Origin: Gnomoniopsis sp. IMI 355080
Lineage: Eukaryota; Ascomycota; Sordariomycetes; Diaporthales; Gnomoniaceae
Direction: 5' to 3'
Assembly: GCA_027946555.1 (NCBI GenBank)
Contig: JAPEVC010000123.1
Coordinates: 1-64,000, forward strand
DNA: 64,000 nt
Shown here: piece after piece, positions 55,901 through 64,000 of the stretch
How the letters are laid out: each line of letters begins with the position of its first letter
How positions within the stretch are numbered: the first letter of the stretch is position 1
The notes under the pieces: generated by a model
What the model saw: only the letters and a program-made list of their open reading frames with translations
Databases searched by the model: none
What the model was told of the DNA's origin: nothing
Position numbers and translations under genes: made by a program

Positions 55901-58900
55901 GAATCACGCCAGCGCCACCAAAGAACTCCAACTTCAACGAGTTGCTCGAGAATTTGCGAGATCTGCAAGTTAGAGTCTGGACCTTACAGTACTGCTTGAT
56001 CAAAGTCGGCATCCACCAGAACGTGTCCGTTTTCAAGACCCCTCATAATGATCTTGCGGATTTTTTGAGTGCGGTCCATCAAGTCCTCGGCTTGCGGAAA
56101 GCATGCACATCGTCCAACAAGGTCTTCTTGAAGATGATGCGGATTGAGTTGTTGAAGCAAAAGAACATCGAGAATTGGGAAGACTACTTGGGCCAAGTCC
56201 TCTACGACCTACACGGACTGAAACTGGGTGTCGGTATCTGGGAAGTTCAGGATCATGGATGTGCTCCCGAGAAGCTCGAGAAACGCCAGGCGATGCAACT
56301 TGTGGAAAACATCATGACGCTGGCAAACCGAATGTCGATGAAAGATCTGCTCAAATCGGACCTAAAGAACACTATTGAACACATGCAAGGAGCCATTGGC
56401 CCCTCCAAGTCTACGACTCCGATGATTCACAACTTGCGCAATTTTCAGGAGTACATCAAAAAGCCAATTCATCCTCTCCGATTGTATCAAGCATTTGATG
56501 GCACTGTACCGCTTGACGCCATGACCGTCAACACCGCAGATGCGTCTCTCGCAAAGCATGGCTGGTTCTTCTTGCTTGGCATGATTGCACTCACCAAGTT
56601 CAAGGGAGTCGACCTGAACCGTCGTCAGACACCAGGCGCGACGGACGATCTACGTATTGGGGCGACTTTCTTGCGCTTACAGCTGCAGTTCACCCCTGAC
56701 ATGTGGGAAGCTTGGTTCCGACTTGCGGAGTGCTTCGACTATGAGCTAGACGAAGCGGTCCTGTGGTCGGCAGACAAGATGAACAAGGAAAGATCTGAAC
56801 TACTTAAGTTTCAGCGCCAGGCAATCCATTGCTATACTCTGGCGTTATCTCACTCTCATTTCTGGTATCCTGAAACTAAAGAAGATGAGGAGAAACTCTG
56901 TCAGCTGTACTACAATTTCGCCATGCGTATGTATGCGTCAAGTCGAGAGCCCTTTGCTATGGAGCCTTTTCACCACCGCGACCACAACCGGTTCTACCCA
57001 GAAGACGGTGGCAGCGGTACTGTAAAAAAGCTTTTCCACAGCGAAATGACTGACTTCGAGGTCTGGAAGTACGCCGCTGTCTTATTCAGAAGGACCATGA
57101 AAGGAAATCCGAAGGACTGGAAAAGTCCTTACATGGTGTCCAAGTGTCTCTGGAAGATGTATCAAAAGCCTATTGAAACTCTGAGTGCCAAAGATAAGAA
57201 GGCAAGACCGACGGTTCAGAAAATTGTCGATGCACTCGAGAAAACAATTGAGGTGGTCTCTAAGCTTCCCAAACCCCGTCATGGACAGGATCCAATTCTG
57301 GAGCCCCATTACAAAATCGTGTCCATCCTGCACAAGCTTGTCAGCCGCGACGACATAGCTCCACAAGCGGCTGTCGATATTCTCCAACGGCAGCCCTATG
57401 CAGTCAGACGTGGAGAGAAAGTCACAATTGAACCCGACGACTGGGAAGAGTACGTCGTCGAGAATTTGCGCCATCTCCGTGACAAAGACAAGTCACATTG
57501 GCAGCACCGTATCATCATGCGGCACGCTCGCATAGTCTACGAACCGGAGAAAGACGACGCTAACAACCAGTTGATTGAGGCTCAGGCGGCTTTCAGTATA
57601 CTGAGGGAACACATGGTGACCAAAACGATGGCCATCAACGTGTGGAAGTGCGACGCCGAACGGCCTGGACGTCATCATGTATTCACGGAACAGTATGTGC
57701 GCTATATCGTCAAATTGTTGATCATTACGAGCGACCGTGTAAATATGGAAGCACTTCTCAGGAAGATCCGGAAGAAAGGCGCCGACTTCTATCACTTTAA
57801 TGACCTCTGGGCTGCGTGCGTGCAAGCATACACGAGGCTTTTGCGGCACAGCTACAAGATACCTCCGGTCGAAGAGGACGTTTTCAAGAACACGAGCCCG
57901 GAAGAATTCGATATTTTGGCAGAAAGGGTCAGCGACTGGGCTTCTAAGGACGACCGAGACCATCCTGCACTAAACGCTATGAAGGAGACTGTCGAGCTGA
58001 AGAAGTTGAACGGCGGTCTCATGAAGGCGGGCATGATCGACGACCTTATAAATGATTGTTACTCGGTGCTTTATTCGAGCATTGTTGACGAGCTGCCCGG
58101 ACCGGAGCCCGCGAAGATCATTGAGGATCGTAATCGCTCTAAGGACTTGGACATCAATGGCTCAACTGACAAGGACCAATTCCATGGACTATTGCATCCA
58201 AATGGTCTTGATAAGAAAGATGACTCTGGGCGCGCAGTCAGTGAAGCGCCGTCTGGCTCCGCTGCCGGTGAGAAGATGGAGAGGACAACCTCCAACACAG
58301 GCGAACCAAGCGGTGCTGTCCGCCGCAGGCTTGTGGGTGTACGCCGTGCCGACATTCTACGTAAAGCAGAGCAGGCCGTATTACGAGCCACCGAGCAGCC
58401 GCCGCCCAAGTCCGCTGTTAGTGAGCGGTCCAATGGCCGGAAGTCACGACGGGGTAGCGCGGCGTCTGGAAAGAATGGCGCGGGAGCCCGCCGGAGCGGT
58501 GAGGATAGTGAAGGTGAGGATAAAGAGGGCGACGATGACAATGGCGATGAGAACGAGGCTGATGAGAATCGCAAAGGTGGCGAAGAGGCAGTCCTTGACG
58601 ACAGGGCGGACGAGAGCGAGACAGCAAGCCCAAGACCGGACCATGACGATGCCGACGACGAAAGCGACCTCAGCGATGTCCCTGATGATTACGACCAAGA
58701 CGTACCACCAACATTAATGTTCCCCAATCTGCGTAGAAGTGTCGATAATTCGGTCGCAGCTGACTCGAGGGCGGGAAGCTCTTCGGACGGCGGAAGCCAG
58801 CAAGGTGACGACGAGCAGGAGGACGAGGAGGACCATGAGGAGGATAATACCATGGATGTAGATGCTGAAGATCAGGACCAGGAGATGGTCGATCAGCACA

Positions 58901-58962
58901 CCGCCGAGGAAGGCGATGATGGCGATGATGGCAGAGATGATGGTGTGGAGTTGATGGATTAG
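52940..58962 (+). CDS. HIR3: Histone transcription regulator 3 (Hir3/CABIN1), HIR chaperone subunit
   Basis: Hir3 is the large scaffold of the HIR complex, which deposits H3-H4 outside S phase and represses histone genes. Three exons (52940-52942, 53010-53084, 53140-58962) give 1966 residues. Exon 1 encodes only the initiator Met, the intron beginning right after ATG. The N-terminus then reads PAFAAINVEPE, as in other fungal Hir3 proteins. TPR-like helices follow (EALKLFQNALKLHAQ, FNAALDRDPSDAELWRRTAR). A basic, nuclear-localisation-like stretch lies at SKRPKRVRRRDTL. The middle holds long helical repeats, and the last 350 residues are charged, ending in strongly acidic Asp/Glu runs suited to histone binding. 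It is divergent from the MDR gene. Confidence 0.9.
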
Positions 58963-60006
58963 AGAAGATCATCTCCACTCCAGAAGTTGTTCGGTACCGG
59001 TGCTCCTCGAGTGCTGGCAGTCGTCAACTCGACAGCAAGCTCTTTAGTTTGACGCCTTGTGAGCGACGATGTGCCACGAGGCTGCACTTGGCGATTTAGA
59101 CCACTTAAAAGGATAGCCAGTCGCAATGGGCCCGAGGGATGTCAATCTCGGGATTTCAATCTCGGCAACATCACACAACGCTTGAGAACGCTTCGAAGCA
59201 TGCCAAATTCAAAGACAAGCGTCTCCCTTTGTATTGCGTAATTGGATATATTATGGCTGAGAGCCAGAGATTACAAGATGTGGAGGGACTACCTCATTAC
59301 GGGCATCTTGATCTGTGGGTATTGGCGAGTGTACAGTATATTTCAAGAGATCAAGCCGAGCTCAGGTTGCACAACCCCCAGACCCATTCTTCATGAGCGA
59401 TCATGTAGATAGTGGCATCTCCATGTCCACCTCAGGGCAGAGCGCAGCTATCTACACCGGAGCAGCAAGGCTACACAGGTGCCTAGGATTGCGTCGATTT
59501 TCAATTAGAAGGAATCTCACAGCGGTGTGACCCTATCGATTTGCCTAGCATTGTGCAGCAATATGAAGGCTTATGCGATTATGCAGTCTCCAGAGCTAAG
59601 CGGCAAGCGACTTGAATGGGGCTAATCTTTACTTTGTCTTCTCAAACTGGTACTGCACGCTATTAGAAGGGGGCCGCCTCGGGTTCGAGCGCTTCAGCAG
59701 CCGCAGTAAGCGTTTTGCGCTGCCGCCGTGGCGCTCTGATACACAACCAATTCCCTCTTCGAACCCCCCCCCCCCTTCTCTGATTGATCACTTACTCTAC
59801 CCGCCTTGTTCCAAACAGCCAGAGCAGCCGACCCGAATCACGCTGATTAATCAACGTGATTGTCTGAGTTTAGAATAAGCAGGGCATTCTTAGCAATGAA
59901 GAAAACAACAAAGTTTGCCGAGCCGAACCTCATCAGTCCCGTCCAAGTCCCATCGCGATCTCAACGCCAAATGTGAACCAATACTGAGCCTTACAAATCG
60001 CTGCAC
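58963..60006. other. Intergenic, HIR3 and FMN dehydrogenase 3' ends
   Basis: 1.04 kb between convergent genes. It contains a run of 12 C at 59764-59775. No gene, repeat family or mobile element is seen. Confidence 0.65.
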
Positions 60007-61638
60007 TTATAGCCGGCTCAGTATAGACGGAGTCTCGGGTCTCCACATGTTGTTGATGAGTGCTTGGGCGTTGACCATCTCTGGACGCAGTTGGTCGATA
60101 CTCGTTACTCCGAGTAATGCCATGCCGAGAGCTACCTCCTCAGATAAGACTATAAATGCGGTCAGCAACTACTGCAATTTGATCCGGGCCGAATCAAGTC
60201 AGCATAAACACTCACTGTCTATCAGCTTCTCCACGCCTTGTGATCCATAGGCAGCCATAGCAAATAGGAAGGGGCGGCCGATTCCCACAGCCGTGGCGCC
60301 CAGGGCCAACGCCTTCAAAATGTCGGCACCATCACGGCACCCACCATCCAAGAACACCTCCAATTTCTCGAGGACTTCAGGACAATATTTGCGGATCTCA
60401 AGGAGAGTGGCCAGCGCGCTTGGGGCGCTGTGTTGCTGTCGCCCGCCGTGGTTCGATAGCAGGATCCCCTGACAGTCGTATTCCGCGGCCAATCGCGCAT
60501 CTTCGGCTGTCTGGATACCCTTCAAGACGATGGGACCGGTCCATTCTTCTCTGATCCACTCTAGATCGTCCCAGCAGATCATCGGGCTGATCTGTCCTGG
60601 AACCGGTCGAGCGCCCACTGCTGGTGCGAACTCATTGTCATTGTTGACCGATGAAGTCGGTGCGGTGGTGGTGCTGTGATCTCTGCCATCTTCCAACGCT
60701 TCTTCAGCTTGTTTCCGGCGGTCTTGAGTCCGCTTCCCGAGTTTTGGCGTATCGACTGTGATCCAAAGCCCCTTGTACCCAGCCGCCTTAACCTTCCGGA
60801 GCAGCGTGATGGCTTTCTGCCTGTCTGTTGGAATGTATAACTGGAAGAATAGCCTGGAGGGGTTCATCTCCTTCCCGCCAAATGTAGCAAGTTGTTGCTC
60901 GTGGTTCTCCATGACGTTCTCCAGAGTCTTCGAGGTTGCCGTAGACATCACGGCGTGCAGGCCCTTGCGCACTAAACCACGCATCAGTTCGAACTCGCCG
61001 TTGGGGTGAGACATTCCCATAGTCCCCATCGGGGGAACGAAGAATGGCGCGATCGAAGGCTGGCCTAGGATGGAGGTGCGTGAGTCGACATTGGCCACAT
61101 TGCGGAGCACACGTGGGCGAAATGTCACCCGCGACCATGAGTCCAGATTTTCATTGAGGGTCTGGCCCGAGTTGGCACTGCTTATAATGTAGATCCAAGA
61201 CCTCCGGCTAAGAATCTTTTGTGCTTCAGCTTGGAAGTCTGTGGCCCTCACGCACATGGCCAAGGGTAGCACCTCCTTGCTGTTAGTGGTGACGGCAGTT
61301 GTGTCGTCAGCCACTGGTGAGTTCAGAGCTCCAGTGGTTGACGTGTCCAGCTCGCCCAAGTAACTGCCACTGGGGAGGTCGTTGACGACATCTTCCGAGT
61401 GAATTTTGGCGAACTCTTTGGTTGCGTCCTAGAAGAGCGCGTCACTCATGGGCTCGGTATTGCGATTTGATGATACATAGTATGTGGTGTAACTTACTGC
61501 TCCAGCTTGTTTCAGCAGGATCGCACGCCCTCCTGGATGTTTGTCCAGGAATTTGGTGAAATCGTATACTTTCCCATGTATAACAAGCCAGCACGAGTCT
61601 GCAGACTTATGCTGGGCAACCTCGGAGCCGCTTAGCAT
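60007..61638 (-). CDS. Diverged cytochrome b5 / FMN-dependent 2-hydroxyacid dehydrogenase paralogue
   Basis: Three exons (61638-61498, 61428-60216, 60149-60007) give 498 residues. The cytochrome b5 domain keeps both haem ligands, His34 (KHPGG) and His57 (FAKIH). The FMN barrel keeps Tyr in QLYIPTD, Asp in ITVDTPKLG, Lys in VLKGIQ and His/Arg in SNHGGRQ. It differs from the gene at 41-42.6 kb in two places. The segment equivalent to GYYSSAADDE reads IYIISSANSG, putting Ile where yeast Tyr143 would be, and after HGGRQ the usual LD is replaced by QHS. The linker between domains is longer and Thr/Ser-rich. These changes suggest a different 2-hydroxyacid substrate or electron acceptor. No mitochondrial presequence is seen. 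Confidence 0.88.
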
Positions 61639-62320
61639 GGTAAGAGCTTGAGTGGAATGGGGACCTGCAAGATGCTCCCTTTCTGATAGTATACAGGTCG
61701 GCCTATATCCAGCCGACGTCTCAATTGTGTGGTATGGTCCAGTGAAATACTGCCCTGCGAATACCTAACTATTCGACAGCACACGTAATGCAAACAAAGT
61801 TCGAAGTTCGAGGTTCGAATTTGAGCCCTCTATGACTGTCCAGTCAAGCGTGGGAATTGAATATTCGCTTATGAAGTTGCACGGGATCGACCCGTATGTT
61901 GCTGCCGTGGTTTACACCCTCCTAGTGCCAGAATACCGATGCGGGGAAACATGGCAAAGTTACTCTACTCACAAATCGGGCATGATACGTGTTTGCGGAC
62001 ATGGGCTTCAAGGCAACGGGAATAAAAGGGAATTGTATCAATATGGAGTACTCTGATCATGGGACGAAGGACTTGGCTGATTTTACCCAGGCGCGCTTTC
62101 GCAAAACCGAGTATCTGCGATAGCTATCTTGAGAATAGAGGGAGGGGGCCCCCAAACAGTCGGGTTGACGCCACCCGAGCGGGCTATGTTCGCTGTCTGA
62201 CATACATCATTTATTCCGATGGAAGTTCAATCTCATTCCCGAAAGCGATGAAAGTATCTATGTACATATGTATATACACCTTCCCGGGTCACAATAAGTA
62301 TCCCGTCCGTAGTCTGCTGC
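61639..62320. other. Intergenic, FMN dehydrogenase promoter and GDSL 3' flank
   Basis: 682 bp. It contains three direct copies of the 7-mer (A/G)GTTCGA at about 61798-61818. No gene is seen. Confidence 0.6.
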
Positions 62321-63761
62321 TCATCGTGCGCTGGGTGATGTCCAAGTCTTGCTCCAAGTCCCATTGCCATTCACCATGTTTACAAACTCCCGTGCGATGA
62401 TCCTATCTGTCTGCTCCGAGGGATGCAGCGTATCGTACCACATGTAACTGTCTCGCACAGATGAATCGGCGCAAGGACTTCCACACTGAGCGATGGAAGA
62501 TGTGACGTTCAATGGCGCTGTGCCGTTAAGATAACTGGAGGGATTGTGCCATATGTCGCTCAACTGATTCGGAGCTTGTCAGTCACATAAATAGAGGAAA
62601 GGACAGGGAATTGCATGCTGACGAGGGAGTGAACGTCGAAGATACTCAACGTGCTAGCTGGGTACCGGTCTGTGATTAGGACTTCGCTTTGGGTCTGAAG
62701 ATTGTAAATTGCGTTGACTAGCGCAACATATTCGCGCATTTTCTCGCTGACGAGTGTCCTATGGCGTCCACTTCACAGTCAGCTCATGATCACAAGTAGA
62801 GCCAAACAATGGGCTCTGATGTCTCCGACTGATCACCGCTGGAGAGATGACAGAAAAGTCTCCAACTCAGAGAAAGGAACATGAAAATCAGGTTCGTACA
62901 CATTGGAAGTATATTGGTCTTCGTTAAGCCAATAGTGACTGTCGATTGATCCGCCATTGTCTGGTAGAGCATACATAGGTGCGAAGTTGAGAGGTGCTAT
63001 ATTCATGAGCACGAAGTTGCGCGCGCCGACCCCATATAATACGTCGAGCTGCTCGTACACGCAGCCAATATAGTCCAAGACTGTTAAATTCAAACGGTTG
63101 TCGGTGAAGAAAGCAGCCGGGCCTAGGTCATTCGTGCCAATCCAGATTGCACTTGAACGAAAAGATAGTGATTAGAAGAGCTATACGCAACATCCACCTG
63201 GAAGAAGACCATGTTCCGAAGCAAAGGGTGTAGACACATACTAGATTGTCTCATTGTATAGATTTGTGATGGAACCATCACCAACATACTCATTGTCTTG
63301 CAAGAAGTAGGGTACTTGATCCTGCTTTACTCCTGAACGGCTAGACGGTGAAAAATAGGCATCGCAGACAGCCCCTGAGACGGCATAGTCGTACAGGTTA
63401 ATACCGGTATACTGTTGGATGTATTCAGTCCAGATTCGACCTCCAGTAGTCGTGACAGTGGACTAGAAGAGGGCAATCAGTTTGTTAGATCTTGAAAAGC
63501 ATGTTGGATGCCTCGTGCTGTTCGGATCACTTGCCAAGTTCTGATCTGGTTCTGGTGTGTAATAGTCCGGTCCATCGTCCGTGTAAGAATCACCGAATAC
63601 ACTGCACCATCGTGAGTTCTTTTCAGCTAGTCGCACCTTGATTCTCGAAATTGGAGTTCATACACAAGAGACGAGAATGTATCCAGCGTAGCCGAGCCAC
63701 TCAAAGCTGCGCTATGAGTCACAGCTGACAGCCATATGAACAACACAAAGACCGCTCGCAT
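62321..63761 (-). CDS. Secreted GDSL/SGNH esterase (CE16-like)
   Basis: Six exons (63761-63664, 63601-63535, 63462-63242, 63151-62837, 62758-62623, 62563-62321) give 359 residues. A signal peptide is present (AVFVLFIWLSAVTHSAA). The SGNH catalytic blocks are intact: FGDSYTD with Ser38, the Gly of the VSGAVCD segment, IGTNDLG with Asn136, and WYDTLHPSEQ with Asp323 and His326. The arrangement matches fungal family CE16 acetylesterases and related lipases acting on plant-derived acetylated sugars. The exact substrate is inference. Intron 2 (63463-63534) uses a GC donor with perfect GCAAGT. A GT donor three bases further in would break the frame. Several N-glycosylation sites lie in the C-terminal third. 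Confidence 0.88.
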
Positions 63762-64000
63762 CGTTATTTTTATGTTAGGGCCAGGCATGAAACGAAATGC
63801 TCAAAAACAACAGTCCCATAATATTTTCGATCTCAAGTATGCAAATTTCCAGTATTCGTAGCAGCAACGATACCAAATTTCAGGACACTCAACTCCTCTG
63901 TTCTTAGATGGGGACTCAGCGATCATGGACACTTAATAAAGCGTCTCTCTCAAAAGATCACTTGGCGTAGGATCTTCATAAGGCGTTGAGATGTAAGCCA
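63762..64000. other. Right-edge flank, GDSL promoter
   Basis: 239 bp upstream of the GDSL gene, running to the window edge. No further gene is visible. Confidence 0.5.

Overview
The window is nuclear DNA of a filamentous ascomycete (Pezizomycotina; the gene set looks most like Sordariomycetes, but no species can be named from it). The reasons are short spliceosomal introns (about 50-130 nt) with GTRAGT-type donors, CTRAC branch sites and YAG acceptors, together with fungal gene families: CYP61/Erg5 sterol desaturase, the DASH subunit Ask1, NuA4 Eaf7, Rrn7, a WSC-domain protein, cytochrome-b5/FMN dehydrogenases and a fungal anoctamin. I assembled 21 protein-coding genes. Exon joins were fixed by reading frame and splice signals, and every spliced model closes in frame.

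Layout. 1-11.3 kb: a gene desert with only simple repeats and small tandem repeats. 11.3-17.5 kb: nuclear and mitotic genes (gamma-tubulin complex component, EAF7, ASK1). 19.4-23.8 kb: ERG5/CYP61, a mitochondrial-type rhodanese and a Yip1-family membrane protein. 24.7-31.5 kb: a growth and ribosome block, with ubiquitin-eL40, RRN7, eIF5A, deoxyhypusine hydroxylase and RPA12. 32-37.7 kb: the cohesin loader SCC2. 38.7-39.9 kb: an unusual Rab GTPase. 40.9-44.1 kb: a cytochrome-b5/FMN (lactate-type) dehydrogenase and a secreted WSC protein. 44.5-50.5 kb: a fungal C2H2/SH3-like protein and an anoctamin. 51.2-52.2 kb: a zinc-free quinone-oxidoreductase-like MDR. 52.9-59.0 kb: HIR3. 60.0-63.8 kb: a second, diverged cytochrome-b5/FMN dehydrogenase and a secreted GDSL/SGNH esterase.

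Functional links. eIF5A and the enzyme that completes its hypusine modification (DOHH) are divergent neighbours sharing a 687-bp promoter region. Two RNA polymerase I factors (Rrn7, Rpa12) flank that pair, and ubiquitin-eL40 lies next to Rrn7. The chromosome-biology genes (GCP, EAF7, ASK1, SCC2, HIR3) are spread among housekeeping genes. No virus, CRISPR array, biosynthetic cluster, rRNA or convincing tRNA was seen.

Most notable: the ubiquitin-eL40 gene appears to have its ATG split by an intron and to use a 7-nt microexon; three introns have GC-AG borders, two of them with a perfect GCAAGT donor; and a tight group of four CreA-type motifs lies upstream of the lactate-dehydrogenase-like gene.
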